A DNA stretch of 51,246 nt from Caldalkalibacillus thermarum (GCF_014644735.1 NZ_BMKZ01000021.1:1-51246); one strand, 5' to 3'. Shown: positions 28,006-38,229, counted from the first letter of the stretch. Translations and numbers: made by a program. Notes: generated from the sequence alone by a model not told the origin.

Positions 28006-28191
28006 TTAACGCTCATTTTTCTCTTCCGTTTGTTTAGGTTTCTCATCGTCAACCAAACCATTGGTGGCATTTTTAAATTCACGCAACGTTTTACCAAAGG
28101 CCCGGCCCAGTTCAGGCAATTTGCTTGGTCCAAACAGTAATAAAGCCACTAAAATGATCAAGATTAAACTGACAGGTCCGATGGTTCCCAT
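28006..28191 (-). CDS. tatA: Twin-arginine translocase subunit TatA
   Basis: 61 residues: one N-terminal membrane helix ([14 protein letters not shown]), the hinge [21 protein letters not shown] and an amphipathic helix with a charged tail. TatA forms the pore for folded proteins with twin-arginine signals. TTGGAGGGATAAAC precedes the ATG. It follows rex by 14 bp. Confidence 0.93.
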   Translation of the reverse strand: MGTIGPVSLILIILVALLLFGPSKLPELGRAFGKTLREFKNATNGLVDDEKPKQTEEKNER

Positions 28192-28205
28192 GTTTATCCC
28201 TCCAA

Positions 28206-28859
28206 TTATTCTGCTTCCTGCTCCCCTGCAGGTAAAGGATAATGTTTTAAGAAGTAAATCAAGGTTTGCAGTTCAATGGTTAAATCAATATTGTGCAAGC
28301 GAATATGTTCAGGCACATCAATTCTGGCCGGAGTGAAATTAAGGATGCCCTTGATCCCTGCTTCGATCAGGCGGTCAGCTGTCACCTGGGCCACCTGGGC
28401 CGGAACGGTTAAAATGGCAATGGGGGTATCCGCCAAGCTCCCTTCCTTGAGGTCATCCATCGAATAAATGGGAATGCCGGCAATGGTTTGTCCAATCTTC
28501 TTTGGATCAACATCATAGGCCTTCATGATTTTGATGTTATGGCTCTTTTGGAAGTTATAATGCAACAAAGCCATGCCAAGATTGCCTACCCCGACCAGCA
28601 CAACCCCCGTTTTATCATCCTGTTCTAAGATTTTCCGAAAAAAAGTCAATAAATACTCCACGTTGTAGCCGTATCCTTTACGGCCCAGCGCCCCAAAGTA
28701 GGAAAAATCACGCCGGATCGTAGCGGCATCTATTTTAACAGCCTTGCTCAGTTCCGTTGATGAAATGCGTTGCTTTCCCGCTCTTTTGACATTTTCGAGC
28801 ACCCGGTAATACAAGGGCAGCCGCCTGGCTGTGGCTTGAGGAATCCGCTGCTCACTCAT
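28206..28859 (-). CDS. rex: Redox-sensing transcriptional repressor Rex
   Basis: 217 residues. The N-terminal winged helix has [22 protein letters not shown]; the C-terminal Rossmann domain has [15 protein letters not shown]. Rex represses fermentation and anaerobic genes and leaves DNA when NADH rises. The ATG shares its A with the moaB stop (TGATG), so translation is coupled. Confidence 0.95.
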   Translation of the reverse strand: MSEQRIPQATARRLPLYYRVLENVKRAGKQRISSTELSKAVKIDAATIRRDFSYFGALGRKGYGYNVEYLLTFFRKILEQDDKTGVVLVGVGNLGMALLHYNFQKSHNIKIMKAYDVDPKKIGQTIAGIPIYSMDDLKEGSLADTPIAILTVPAQVAQVTADRLIEAGIKGILNFTPARIDVPEHIRLHNIDLTIELQTLIYFLKHYPLPAGEQEAE

Positions 28860-29347
28860 CAGCTATTGGCCCCTTCCTCCCCACGTAAAATGGTTAAAGC
28901 GTTAGGCAACTGATCGATAATGGCTTCCAGGCAGGTTTGGGCATCTTGAACCGCTCCGGGAAGATTAATAATGAGCGAATTTCCCCGGGTGCCGCAAATG
29001 GCGCGGGTAAACATGGCCAACCGGGACGCTTTCATCGCTTTGCGCCGCATTTCTTCAGCCATCCCGGGAACGACGCGGTCAATCACTTGACTGGTCGCTT
29101 CAGGGGTGACATCATCCGGACTTAATCCCGTACCGCCCACCGTGACCAAAAGGTCCACCTGATAACGGTCTGTAATCTCAATCATATTCTCCTTCAGGGT
29201 TTCAATACAGTCCGGCAAAATACGGTAAGCAATCACCTCGGCGTCAAGGTGCTGGGTTAACACGTCCTTGACAACCGGACCGCTGTCATCAACCCGCTCA
29301 CCCCGTGAGGCTTTATTGCTGGCTACGACAATGGCCACTTTCCACAT
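28859..29347 (-). CDS. moaB: Molybdopterin adenylyltransferase, MoaB/MogA type
   Basis: 162 residues of the MoCF_biosynth fold. Landmarks: [19 protein letters not shown], the MAEEMRRKA and [10 protein letters not shown] motifs. It probably adenylylates molybdopterin before metal insertion. It lies 1 bp after moaC and overlaps rex by the shared A. This couples cofactor synthesis, redox sensing and Tat export in one operon. Confidence 0.9.
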   Translation of the reverse strand: MWKVAIVVASNKASRGERVDDSGPVVKDVLTQHLDAEVIAYRILPDCIETLKENMIEITDRYQVDLLVTVGGTGLSPDDVTPEATSQVIDRVVPGMAEEMRRKAMKASRLAMFTRAICGTRGNSLIINLPGAVQDAQTCLEAIIDQLPNALTILRGEEGANS

Positions 29348-29348
29348 C

Positions 29349-29837
29349 TTAAAGTTCCTCCCTCTCGAAATCTCCGCTTTTGCCCCCTGTTTTTTTCAGC
29401 AGGTAAGTGGGGCCAATCACCAATCCCTTATCCAAGGCCTTACACATATCATAAATAGTCAGGGCGGCTGCCTGCGCGGCTGTAAGTGCTTCCATTTCTA
29501 CACCCGTTTTCCCCGTTGTTTTCACTTCCGCATAGATTTTAATCACAGCCTGCCCCTCTTGCCGTACCGGCTCAAAGTGAATGTCGATGCCTGTCAACGG
29601 CAACGGGTGGCACATGGGAATCCACTGGGCCGTATTTTTGGCCGCCATCACACCGGCCACTTGGGCAACACCCAGGACATCCCCCTTTTTCACTTTGCCT
29701 TGTTCAATGTGCTCCAATACATCAAGGGGCATTTGAACTTGGCTAAAGGCGACGGCTGTCCGCTTCGTTTCCGGTTTATGGGAGACATCCACCATCCTTG
29801 CCCGTCCCTGTTCATTAAAATGGGTAAACGATGACAT
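29349..29837 (-). CDS. moaC: Cyclic pyranopterin monophosphate synthase MoaC
   Basis: 162 residues. Acts with MoaA in the first step of molybdopterin synthesis. Conserved: [30 protein letters not shown] with the catalytic histidines, and [24 protein letters not shown]. First gene of the run ending in tatC. moaA is not in this window. The SD GAGGAGG is in front. Confidence 0.95.
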   Translation of the reverse strand: MSSFTHFNEQGRARMVDVSHKPETKRTAVAFSQVQMPLDVLEHIEQGKVKKGDVLGVAQVAGVMAAKNTAQWIPMCHPLPLTGIDIHFEPVRQEGQAVIKIYAEVKTTGKTGVEMEALTAAQAAALTIYDMCKALDKGLVIGPTYLLKKTGGKSGDFEREEL

Positions 29838-30037
29838 GGTTTAGCCGGACCTCCTCATGTCTTGCCAGATCCACGTGTTAATCATACCCACACGTTACAC
29901 CCCTACACGCTTCTTTATTATATTGTACATCATTTCACATTTGCTTGTCTTGCCGTGATGCCAATTCTAGCTTAAAAAATGGTGAACTTTTTTTGAACAA
30001 ATGCGTAGGCCTAAAAACTCCCTGTCTTTGACCACGC

Positions 30038-30066
30038 TTGAACGGTCTGAGCCCCTCAGGTACACT
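30038..30066 (+). promoter_or_regulatory. Sigma-A promoter of the ABC-F gene
   Basis: TTGAAC (30038-30043), 17-bp spacer, TACACT (30061-30066). A start near 30073 would leave only the GAGGTGATAG ribosome site, which favours the ATG at 30090. Confidence 0.65.
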
Positions 30067-30089
30067 GTAAGGAGTATGAGGTGATAGAC

Positions 30090-32018
30090 ATGCTGATGCT
30101 CAGGACGCACCGTTTGACCAAAACTTATGCCGGCCTGCCAGTGCTGACAGACATATCCCTAGACATACAAGCTAAAGACAGGATCGGACTGGTTGGTCCC
30201 AATGGTGCCGGCAAATCAACCTTGCTCAAAATCCTGATTGGCGAGACCTCTTATGACAGCGGGGAGATTTACCGCCCTAAAGATGTGACAGTGGGTTACC
30301 TGGCCCAAGATGCAGGACTCGACTCATCCCGCTCGATCTGGGAGGAAATGCTTACCGTTTTTCAGCCGCTCATTGAAGAGGAAAAGCGTTTGCGCCAGAT
30401 GGAGCAGCTGATGTCCCAAGCTGAGCTTCGCCGGGATCAGAAGCATTACAAGCAGTTGCTTGAAAGTTACAGCGAGGCCCAAGAAGCTTTTAAAAACCGG
30501 GGCGGATACCAATATGAAGCCAAGATTCGCAACGTCCTGCACGGATTGCGGTTTGCCCATAAAGATTATGCGGAACCGGTGTCCGCTTTGAGCGGAGGGG
30601 AAAAGACGCGCTTGGCCTTGGCCAAGCTGCTGCTTAAAGAGCCGGATCTTTTAATGTTAGATGAGCCGACCAACCATTTAGATTTGGAAACCCTGTCCTG
30701 GCTGGAGCACTATTTATTGTCCTACCCCGGTGCCCTGCTGATCGTCTCCCATGACCGCTACTTTTTGGACCAGTTAACCACGGCAATCTTTGAACTGCAC
30801 GAGACCAAAATCACCAGGTATCAAGGTAATTATTCCGCTTTTATAAGACAAAAAGAACAGCGGATCGCCCAGCAGTTAAAACAATACCGCATCCAGCAGC
30901 AAGACATTGCCCGTGCGGAAGCATTTATTCAGCGGAATATTGCCCGGGCTTCCACTTCTAAGCGGGCCCAGTCCAGACGCAAAATGCTGGACAAAATGGA
31001 AGAGCTTAAGCGCCCGCGCACAGAGCAGAAAACCGCCCGCTTCCGCTTTGAAGTTAAACGTCCCAGTGGTTATGATGTGCTGCAAGTGGAAGATTTAAGC
31101 ATCGGCTATGACACGGAACATGTGCTGGCCCGCCATATCTCCTTCCGTGCCAACCGCGGTGACCGGATTGCCATTGTGGGTCCTAATGGGATTGGCAAAA
31201 CCACACTTTTAAAGACCATTATTGGCCAACAACCCAAACTGGCTGGGAAGATTCAGATTGGGGCTCATGTGACATTCGGTTATTTCGCCCAAGAACATGA
31301 CAAGCTTCATCCCCATAAAACGGTACTGGCTGAACTATGGGATGACTATCCCCATCTCCCTGAGAAAGAGGTGCGCTCCATCCTGGGGCAATTTCTGTTT
31401 AGCGGAGAGGACGTGGATAAATCCGTCTCGGCCTTAAGCGGCGGGGAACGGGCCAGACTGGCCTTGGCGAAATTAATGTTGCAACAAGCCAATACTTTGG
31501 TCCTGGATGAACCGACCAACCACTTGGACATTTACGCCAAAGAGGTACTAGAGCAAGCCTTGGCTGAGTTTCCCGGAACCATCTTATTCGTCTCCCATGA
31601 CCGTTATTTTCTGAACCGCCTGGCCAATAAGGTATTGGCCTTGACGGCCAACGGAGCAGAGATGTACCTGGGCAACTACGATTACTATGTTGAGAAGAGA
31701 CAAGAACAGGCGGAACTGAGAGAGCTCCGTCAAGCTCAGGATCCAAAAGCGCCGGGCAAAACACAGCAAGCCAGTTTTGAAGTGGAAAAGGCGCGTCAGC
31801 GGGAATTAAGGCGGCTTAAACGGCGCAAAGAACAGCTGGAGCGTGAGATCGAGCAAACTGAAGCTGCCATTAAAAATTTAGAGGAACAACTTTACTCTCC
31901 TGATGTGTACCGAGATTACCATAAAGCTGATAAGGTTCAACGGGAAATTGATGCCGCACAGCACACCTTGGATCAGCTCTTGGAAGAATGGGCAGAACTG
32001 GAGGAGAAACTGTCCTGA
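30090..32018 (+). CDS. ydiF: ABC-F family ATPase, YdiF type
   Basis: About 642 residues, cytoplasmic, no membrane segment. Two ABC domains: Walker A GPNGAGKST and GPNGIGKTT, signatures LSGGEKTRLALAKLL and LSGGERARLALAKLM, and the DEPTNHLD Walker B box twice. A linker with charged helices (RRKMLDKMEELKRPR) separates them. The C-terminal 90 residues are a charged coiled coil. ABC-F proteins bind ribosomes and relieve stalling or antibiotic block; the housekeeping YdiF group is likely here. A GTG at 30081 is an alternative start. Confidence 0.9.
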   Translation: MLMLRTHRLTKTYAGLPVLTDISLDIQAKDRIGLVGPNGAGKSTLLKILIGETSYDSGEIYRPKDVTVGYLAQDAGLDSSRSIWEEMLTVFQPLIEEEKRLRQMEQLMSQAELRRDQKHYKQLLESYSEAQEAFKNRGGYQYEAKIRNVLHGLRFAHKDYAEPVSALSGGEKTRLALAKLLLKEPDLLMLDEPTNHLDLETLSWLEHYLLSYPGALLIVSHDRYFLDQLTTAIFELHETKITRYQGNYSAFIRQKEQRIAQQLKQYRIQQQDIARAEAFIQRNIARASTSKRAQSRRKMLDKMEELKRPRTEQKTARFRFEVKRPSGYDVLQVEDLSIGYDTEHVLARHISFRANRGDRIAIVGPNGIGKTTLLKTIIGQQPKLAGKIQIGAHVTFGYFAQEHDKLHPHKTVLAELWDDYPHLPEKEVRSILGQFLFSGEDVDKSVSALSGGERARLALAKLMLQQANTLVLDEPTNHLDIYAKEVLEQALAEFPGTILFVSHDRYFLNRLANKVLALTANGAEMYLGNYDYYVEKRQEQAELRELRQAQDPKAPGKTQQASFEVEKARQRELRRLKRRKEQLEREIEQTEAAIKNLEEQLYSPDVYRDYHKADKVQREIDAAQHTLDQLLEEWAELEEKLS

Positions 32019-32048
32019 GTGAACATTTCAAGTTAACCAAGAAAAAAT

Positions 32049-32080
32049 GGGTAGCCGCTCTTGACCAGCTACCCGTTTTG
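32049..32080. terminator. Bidirectional terminator between the ABC-F gene and speE
   Basis: GGGTAGC (32049-32055) pairs with GCTACCC (32068-32074) with A/T runs on both sides. It serves both converging genes. Confidence 0.75.
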
Positions 32081-32082
32081 TT

Positions 32083-32964
32083 TCACACCCCCAACGCCTG
32101 ACGTACAGATTCGGGGAGATGGAAACAGGCTTTGAGGATTCCTTTGTTGACATACTTGGCCTCTTTATTCCACTTGTCCTCCAACTGCTCTGGCCAGTAC
32201 TTTTTCGAACCAAGGGTAAAACTCCACAATCCCCCCGGATAAGTGGGCACCACAGCTTGATAAACGCGGGCAATCGGGAAAAGCTTGCTGATTCGTTCAT
32301 AGGTCTGCTTCAGGACATCCATATGAAAAATGGGGGACTGACTCTGGCACACCATCAACCCGTCTGGTTTAAGTGCCTGCTCTATATCACGGTAAAACTC
32401 GTAAGAAAATAGCTGTTCAGCCGGACCAATGGGATCAGAGGAGTCCACAATAACCACATCATACGTACTGTTTTGATTTTTAACAAAGGCGGTCCCATCT
32501 TCATAGATAAAGCGAACACGGGGATCCGACAAGTTGCCTGACACCTCAGTTAAATATTGTTTTGAGACCTTGACCACTAATTCATCAATTTCAACCATGT
32601 CAATGTGCTCCACCTGTGCGTATTTACATACTTCACGGGCCGCTCCGCAGTCACCACCCCCGATGATTAATACCCGCTTTGGATTGGGGTGGGTTAAAAG
32701 GGGAATGTGGGTGATCATTTCATTATAAATATGGCCATCTCTGGATGTGGTTTGGATCACACCGTCTAAAACAAGCGTCGGCCCAAATTCGTATGTATCC
32801 ACAATCATCACATGCTGAAAGGGAGATTGTTCAGCATGGATGACTTCTCTAACCCGGTAGTGTAATCTCAAATTTTCCTTCTCATCTTCCACGAGCCACA
32901 GCTGACCGTCAATTTCTTTCAGCCATTCAAACTTGTCCTTCATCCATTCAAGCTTCGTGCTCAT
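32083..32964 (-). CDS. speE: Spermidine synthase
   Basis: 293 residues. Transfers aminopropyl from decarboxylated SAM to a polyamine such as putrescine. Motifs: LVLDGVIQTTSRDGHIYNEM, HPNPKRVLIIGGGDCGAAREV, the acidic VEIDELVV and the substrate aspartates in VDSSDPIGPAEQLF. GGGDCG is seen where relatives often read GGGDGG. No speD lies next to it. Start ATG 32964 has GGAGGGCG ahead. Confidence 0.9.
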   Translation of the reverse strand: MSTKLEWMKDKFEWLKEIDGQLWLVEDEKENLRLHYRVREVIHAEQSPFQHVMIVDTYEFGPTLVLDGVIQTTSRDGHIYNEMITHIPLLTHPNPKRVLIIGGGDCGAAREVCKYAQVEHIDMVEIDELVVKVSKQYLTEVSGNLSDPRVRFIYEDGTAFVKNQNSTYDVVIVDSSDPIGPAEQLFSYEFYRDIEQALKPDGLMVCQSQSPIFHMDVLKQTYERISKLFPIARVYQAVVPTYPGGLWSFTLGSKKYWPEQLEDKWNKEAKYVNKGILKACFHLPESVRQALGV

Positions 32965-33049
32965 CAGACGCCCTCCTTTATCGCCAGAAATTTATAACTG
33001 AGATGGGTTACAGAGATCTCTTTTATCTTAACACGAACTAACCGGCAGG

Positions 33050-35326
33050 TTAAGCCAAACCTGAAGAAGTGGAATCTGCACGGATGGAATGGCGGTTAAA
33101 GCGCAGGAAAATAAAGGGGAATGCCAGAAAAATGATCGTTGTCGCCGCTGCCACAATACCGGAATCGTTAGCCATTAAAATGACCAGCGCACCAACGATC
33201 ATGGTGCGAAATCCTGTCATCCACAGGTTATGCTGGGCCATGTCCTCGTAATTTTTGTACAATGGCTGGCGCCTTAACCGAAAGGAAACAAGCCCCATCA
33301 CCATCAAGGCGGTGGTAAACAGTTTTCCCCACAATGACACTTTAATCAGCCTCCAATTCATGGCCAGCTTACGGCTAATTACTTCCTGGATGGCCTTAAG
33401 GTCTCCGTTCTGGGCAGCCACGACAAACGAACCGATGTGGGTATGTTCCCCTTGCAGATGCAAATGGACCAAACCAGCCATACTTAGCATAACAACCCCA
33501 AATAACGGGAGCAGATAACGCAGGCTGATTTTGAGACGAAACAAAAAGAGCAAGGATACCCCATAAGTTAATAAGGCCGCAATGGTAGCACCCGCATTGG
33601 TTCCTAAACGGGGCGCGGCCATGCTGTAAATAATCACAAGGTAAAACACACACATAAATATCACCAGCAATCCTTTGACTCGGCGTTTAGGCAACCATCC
33701 GTTACGGGCCAACCACACACTGATTCCCGTCACCGCCAAGAGGGAACTGCCAAGCAAGATGCCGGCATATTCATTTCCCAGCCCATAGAAACGGGCCCCG
33801 ATCAAGGGATCATAGCCTAAAAAGGAGCGCCTCATCCATATACTCCCGCGCCATAAATCAAACAGGATGATCAGCGTATTGGTCAGACCAATTAAAGTTA
33901 AAAACCACACATGACTCACCAGCTGATACAAAACAAAGCTCGTGACAAAGGCGCTAAAAAACAAAACCACAATCCATTTGTAAGGACCGATAACCTGAAT
34001 CAGGGGGGTGAGCCATAAAAAGTAGATGGGGGATAACAACACGGTGCCGATCAGCACCTGCACCAGCCTGGCCCACCAATATTGCTTAGAAAACCACCAG
34101 TAGCAAGCAGTGGCAATGAGCAAAAAAATCATGCTCAGCAGGTAGACACTGATAATGATTCGCCTGGTTCTATAGATGGCGAACAAATACCGGAGGTGGT
34201 CAAAGAACGGATCAAAGAGAGATGAGCCGGGTTGTGTAGAGGGTTTTAGGGTTTCCTTAAGTTGGATCACCTGTCCGTAGGCCTGGCTAGGGGCAGGCAG
34301 TTGATAATAGGCCAGCAACGTAGGCAAAAAATCGACATTGGCCACCACACCGTTCTGTTTCGTGGTCAAAGAGCTCAAAATTCCTCCTGTTTGTTCTGGA
34401 TGCCAGGTGATAAATGGAGTTAAAAGCTGCCCCCGTAACTTGGCTTTATTGGAGACAGCCGGCGTCATGATCCAGATGCTCACCCCACCATCCTGGTTGT
34501 GCTGGATATGCCGGGTTGTGTCCATAAACCAGTTTCGCCATTCCCTCAGCCATTTGTCTTTATAGATTTGGCTTATCCGGGCGCTTTTGGGAACCTTGTC
34601 ATACGTTTGTTCAATTCGCCACAAGTCGCCCAGTTCAACAACTGCCAGCGTGGGTTGTTCAATCTTCCATATTTCTTCCAGCTTCATGGATAACTTATCC
34701 CAATCCGTCCGCCATCCCCCTGGCTCGTAAGGAGCCGGAGTTAAGATGGTTTTGTCAATCTGCCCCCGGGCGTAACCCTTGTTGTCCATAATGATGGTCG
34801 CTCCCATCCGCCTCATGATCTGGCGGGTATCACTGTTACCAAAGGCAACCGTATACACCTGGTTCTTTTTTAGCGTTTCCCCCAAGAAGTAATCCCAAGG
34901 AAGGGACTCAGCGGATAATAAAAAACCAGAACGCTGCTCTTGTTGCTGTCTTAACTTTTGTACCGGGTGAATAATCGTTCCGCCCCTCAACTGGTAACCA
35001 TTCCAAAGAGGGGGGCCTTCTGCAAATTGGCCTGTGGAGATGGTAAACAAGTTATTGACCCAATCCATGCGTCCGGCAGTACGCATGGTCATACCGGCTA
35101 GCTGAATATGGGATTGAATCTCCTCTGGCAACCCCTCCATCCACTTTTCCACTTCTTCAAAACCAAGAGCAGGTACCATCAGCACCACTAAATGTTGGGC
35201 AGTCCGCCCGTCCGTGCCACCCTCTGTCGGTTGGGCATAACTTACAGAGCCCCCAACCCAGCCTGTCCAAAAACATAAGGATAACAGCATCAGTATAACT
35301 CTTCCTGCTAATCCATTCCTCTCCAA
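33050..35326 (-). CDS. Large membrane protein with phosphatase-like outer domain
   Basis: About 758 residues. After an N-terminal signal-like helix (ILMLLSLCFWTGWVGGSVSYA) come about 330 extracytoplasmic residues. They resemble the alkaline phosphatase superfamily in the opening VVLMVPALGFEEV and the later VDFLPTLLAYYQLPAPS. About ten or eleven membrane helices then fill the C-terminal half. The metal-binding residues are not clearly kept, so activity is doubtful. A GTG at 35362 opens the frame but has no SD; the TTG at 35326 follows AAAGGAG by 8 nt. Function unknown; envelope role is inference. Confidence 0.7.
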   Translation of the reverse strand: MERNGLAGRVILMLLSLCFWTGWVGGSVSYAQPTEGGTDGRTAQHLVVLMVPALGFEEVEKWMEGLPEEIQSHIQLAGMTMRTAGRMDWVNNLFTISTGQFAEGPPLWNGYQLRGGTIIHPVQKLRQQQEQRSGFLLSAESLPWDYFLGETLKKNQVYTVAFGNSDTRQIMRRMGATIIMDNKGYARGQIDKTILTPAPYEPGGWRTDWDKLSMKLEEIWKIEQPTLAVVELGDLWRIEQTYDKVPKSARISQIYKDKWLREWRNWFMDTTRHIQHNQDGGVSIWIMTPAVSNKAKLRGQLLTPFITWHPEQTGGILSSLTTKQNGVVANVDFLPTLLAYYQLPAPSQAYGQVIQLKETLKPSTQPGSSLFDPFFDHLRYLFAIYRTRRIIISVYLLSMIFLLIATACYWWFSKQYWWARLVQVLIGTVLLSPIYFLWLTPLIQVIGPYKWIVVLFFSAFVTSFVLYQLVSHVWFLTLIGLTNTLIILFDLWRGSIWMRRSFLGYDPLIGARFYGLGNEYAGILLGSSLLAVTGISVWLARNGWLPKRRVKGLLVIFMCVFYLVIIYSMAAPRLGTNAGATIAALLTYGVSLLFLFRLKISLRYLLPLFGVVMLSMAGLVHLHLQGEHTHIGSFVVAAQNGDLKAIQEVISRKLAMNWRLIKVSLWGKLFTTALMVMGLVSFRLRRQPLYKNYEDMAQHNLWMTGFRTMIVGALVILMANDSGIVAAATTIIFLAFPFIFLRFNRHSIRADSTSSGLA

Positions 35327-35340
35327 GGCCACAGCTCCTT

Positions 35341-35484
35341 TTTTCCACACGTTTTTCCACAACCAATGGACCTACTGTTATCTTTTCACCCCCCGGAGAA
35401 ATCATACCTCATCGAGCCCAAGTGCCAACAAAAACAACAATATATCCACAACATGTGGATAACTTTAACCACATCTGTGGATAA
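35341..35484. promoter_or_regulatory. DnaA-box cluster
   Basis: Two perfect boxes (TGTGGATAA at 35454-35462 and 35476-35484, minus-strand TTATCCACA) and four with one mismatch (TTTTCCACA at 35341 and 35353, ATATCCACA at 35442, TTAACCACA at 35465). Six boxes fall in 144 bp of gene-free DNA. It may titrate DnaA or regulate the neighbouring genes. Confidence 0.65.
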
Positions 35485-35557
35485 ACAGCTAAATACACAG
35501 CCATATGTTTCACAACCTCAAATGCTAACAGAAAAGGCACGACTGTCAGCCTTCCAG

Positions 35558-35586
35558 TTACGATTGTTACCATTTTCGTTTATAAT
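35558..35586 (+). promoter_or_regulatory. Promoter of the HAD gene
   Basis: A perfect TATAAT (35581-35586) with TTACGA (35558-35563) 17 bp ahead. The -35 is weak. Confidence 0.5.
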
Positions 35587-35618
35587 AGGGAAGAGAAAAG
35601 TGAGCGAGGAGAGCGACA

Positions 35619-36515
35619 ATGAAATTAGTGGCTATTGATTTGGACGGGACATTGTTAAACCCTAAAGGACAAATAAGTGAAGAAAATGCATGCGCGCTGC
35701 GCAGGGCAGAACAGGAAGGTTTGCAAGTGATCATCGCCACCGGGCGGTCCTACCCCAATGCCAAAGAACTGTTGGCCGCAGCCGGTTTACATCCGCCGAT
35801 CATTAGTGTCAATGGGGCGCTCTTGCACTCGGAGGCAGGCAAACTCATGGCTTGCCAACCGCTCCCTGGTTCTGTGCTAAAACCTGTGTGGGCTAAGCTG
35901 GCCGCACAGGATATCTATCTCGAAGTTTATACAAACAGAGGGATCGTAACCAAAACCAAGAGCAGGACTGTGCTGGAGTCACAGTGGAAAAACTTCCGCT
36001 CTGCACTCCCCTCTCTTACGGCTGATCAGTTTTACACCATGCTTGATCACCATCTGGCCCAGACCACACAGGTCAAAGACCGGGAATTACAGGAGATGTT
36101 CACCTCTAAAGAGCTGGAAGTTTATAAACTGTTGCTGTTTTCCTTTGATCAGCAACAATTAAAAGAACTGAGACAGGAGCTTATTGAAATCGAGGGGCTT
36201 AACATCACCTCATCAGATCGTTACAACTTAGAACTGACCAGCCTTGAGGCAACTAAAGGGAAAGCCTTAAAAAAGGCAGCCCATCTCTTGCGCATTCCGC
36301 TCAGTGAGGTGGTGGCGATCGGAGATAATCTCAACGATGTCTCTATGCTGCAAATCGCGGGATTTAGCGTCGCCATGGGCAATGCCGCAGAAGAGGTCAA
36401 ACAAATATGCGATTTTATCACACTGACCAATGACCAGCATGGGGTGGCCCATGTGATTGACAGATTACTCGGTGGTCAACTTCCCCGCAGCCGCCGAGCA
36501 CAACAAAACGCCTAG
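35619..36515 (+). CDS. Cof-type HAD hydrolase
   Basis: 298 residues. A haloacid dehalogenase-type phosphatase with nucleophile DLDGTLLNP at the start, motif II ATGRSYPNA, motif III lysine region GKALKKAAHLL and motif IV IGDNLNDVSMLQ. The large cap domain is type C2B (Cof). Such enzymes hydrolyse sugar phosphates or flavin/pyridoxal phosphates; the substrate is not clear. GAGGAG precedes the ATG. A weak hairpin (36508-36530) follows. Confidence 0.85.
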   Translation: MKLVAIDLDGTLLNPKGQISEENACALRRAEQEGLQVIIATGRSYPNAKELLAAAGLHPPIISVNGALLHSEAGKLMACQPLPGSVLKPVWAKLAAQDIYLEVYTNRGIVTKTKSRTVLESQWKNFRSALPSLTADQFYTMLDHHLAQTTQVKDRELQEMFTSKELEVYKLLLFSFDQQQLKELRQELIEIEGLNITSSDRYNLELTSLEATKGKALKKAAHLLRIPLSEVVAIGDNLNDVSMLQIAGFSVAMGNAAEEVKQICDFITLTNDQHGVAHVIDRLLGGQLPRSRRAQQNA

Positions 36516-36586
36516 CGCTGAGCCAGGCGTCGTACCTTCTTTGTTCATAAAGTTGTACGCGAATCTAATGGCGTCTTCAGCCGGCC

Positions 36587-37648
36587 TTATGTGCCACCAA
36601 GCATCAAACCGGGATGGGCGTTAAGATCCATTTGTTCACGGTTCCCTTTGAGATACTCAATGTAACCTGCCGCGGCAATCATCGCCGCATTATCCGTACA
36701 TAAATAGGCAGGCGGAATCACCAGTGGCAGCCCCTGCTCAGCACAAGCTTGCTTCATCTCTTCCCGCAAACGGCTGTTGCAGGCTACGCCTCCCGCCAGT
36801 AACACTTGCTTGGCCCCATAGGCTTGGGCTGCATGGACCGTTTTGGTCACAAGCACCTCCACCACGCTTTCCTGAAAGCTGGCGGCCACGTCTGGTTTAG
36901 GAATAACTTCTCCTCTCCGGCTGGCTTGATTCAAATAGTTAAGCACAGCTGATTTTAAACCACTGAAGCTAAAGTCATATGAACCCGCCTCCAGCCAGGC
37001 CCGCGGAAAGTCGATGGTCGCTTCCCCTTCTTTGGCCAGACGGTCAATTTGGGGCCCCCCTGGATACGGAAGCCCAAGTGCCCGGGCCACTTTGTCATAT
37101 GCTTCACCTGCTGCATCATCCCTTGTTTCGCCCAAAATATGATACTCTCCGTGTTCTTTCATCAAGATCAGTTCCGTATGTCCCCCTGACACAACAAGGG
37201 TTACATTGGGAAATTGAAACTCCGTTATTAAACGGTTAGCATAGATGTGACCCGCTATGTGGTGAACACCGACCAAAGGAATCTGATGGGCATAGGCCAT
37301 CGCTTTGGCTGCAGATACCCCGACCAAGAGGGCGCCTACCAGTCCGGGCCCTTTCGTAACCGCAATGGCAGACAGCTGGTCAGGGGAGACATTGGCTTTT
37401 TTCAGAGCTTCCTCGATCACGATGGTAATGTGCTCCACATGCCTGCGCGAAGCCACTTCCGGCACCACACCGCCAAACCGCTTATGAATCTCCATTTGGG
37501 AAGCCACTTCGTTAGATAAAATCTCACGCCCGTCACGAACCACACTAGCAGCGGTTTCATCACAGCTGGTCTCAACTCCTAAAATGATCACTGGTTCCTG
37601 TTCAGCATGGGCATGCTGGCTTGTTTCACTGCTTTTGTTGTAGTCCAT
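36587..37648 (-). CDS. tsaD: tRNA t6A synthase subunit TsaD
   Basis: 353 residues. Transfers threonylcarbamoyl to A37 of ANN-reading tRNAs, with TsaB and Tsa[17 protein letters not shown], the metal motif HHIAGH, the SGGHTEL loop and the C-terminal [10 protein letters not shown] region are all seen. The ATG at 37648 has AAAGGTG ahead; GTG at 37657 is an alternative. It overlaps rimI by 23 bp. Confidence 0.95.
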   Translation of the reverse strand: MDYNKSSETSQHAHAEQEPVIILGVETSCDETAASVVRDGREILSNEVASQMEIHKRFGGVVPEVASRRHVEHITIVIEEALKKANVSPDQLSAIAVTKGPGLVGALLVGVSAAKAMAYAHQIPLVGVHHIAGHIYANRLITEFQFPNVTLVVSGGHTELILMKEHGEYHILGETRDDAAGEAYDKVARALGLPYPGGPQIDRLAKEGEATIDFPRAWLEAGSYDFSFSGLKSAVLNYLNQASRRGEVIPKPDVAASFQESVVEVLVTKTVHAAQAYGAKQVLLAGGVACNSRLREEMKQACAEQGLPLVIPPAYLCTDNAAMIAAAGYIEYLKGNREQMDLNAHPGLMLGGT

Positions 37649-38150
37649 TGCTTTCACCTTTTTCTAAACTGTTTTCTAACCAGTCATCTGCCAGGCAGGG
37701 CTCCAGATCGGCCCACATAATCAGCGCATCTTCCTGGTTATCTGTATAATATCCTTTGCGCTGGCCAGTGATCTTAAAGCCCAGTTTGCGGTACAAATTT
37801 TGAGCGACATGATTGGAAACTCTCACTTCCAGTGTTATTTTTAAAGCCCCTTTTAAACGAGCCAACAGCATCATACTGCGCAACAGGCGTTCTCCCACTT
37901 TGCGGCCGCGAAAATCAGGATGAACAGCAATATTGGTGATGTGGGCTTCATCCACGATCACCCATACCCCGCAGTAACCAATGACTCTGTTCTCAGTTTC
38001 CGCCACCATATAGTAAGCAAACCGGTTGTTCGTCAGTTCGTTGTAAAAGGCCTCTTCTGTCCACGGGGTTCTAAACGAGACCTGTTCCACTTCCAACACT
38101 TGCTTAATATCCGCCAAGTCCATCAGACGTATTTGGATGGTATCGGCCAT
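37626..38150 (-). CDS. rimI: Ribosomal protein N-acetyltransferase RimI
   Basis: 174 residues, GNAT fold. [17 protein letters not shown] at the front, the acetyl-CoA loop [17 protein letters not shown] and [18 protein letters not shown] are typical. It acetylates the ribosomal S18 N-terminus or related targets. The frame opens further upstream, but that stretch is not gene-like and the ATG at 38150 starts the conserved domain. Lies between tsaB and tsaD, as in B. subtilis ydiD. Confidence 0.9.
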   Translation of the reverse strand: MADTIQIRLMDLADIKQVLEVEQVSFRTPWTEEAFYNELTNNRFAYYMVAETENRVIGYCGVWVIVDEAHITNIAVHPDFRGRKVGERLLRSMMLLARLKGALKITLEVRVSNHVAQNLYRKLGFKITGQRKGYYTDNQEDALIMWADLEPCLADDWLENSLEKGESNGLQQKQ

Positions 38151-38229
38151 CACTTGACACCCTTCCCACATCCTCTTATCCTGCACCGGTCTTAGGACCC
38201 ATATGGACAAGACCAACAATAAGGGATGA

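Noticed and set aside
35341-35484. Replication origin
   Set aside because: No dnaA, dnaN or AT-rich unwinding region next to the boxes; a titration or regulatory cluster is more likely.
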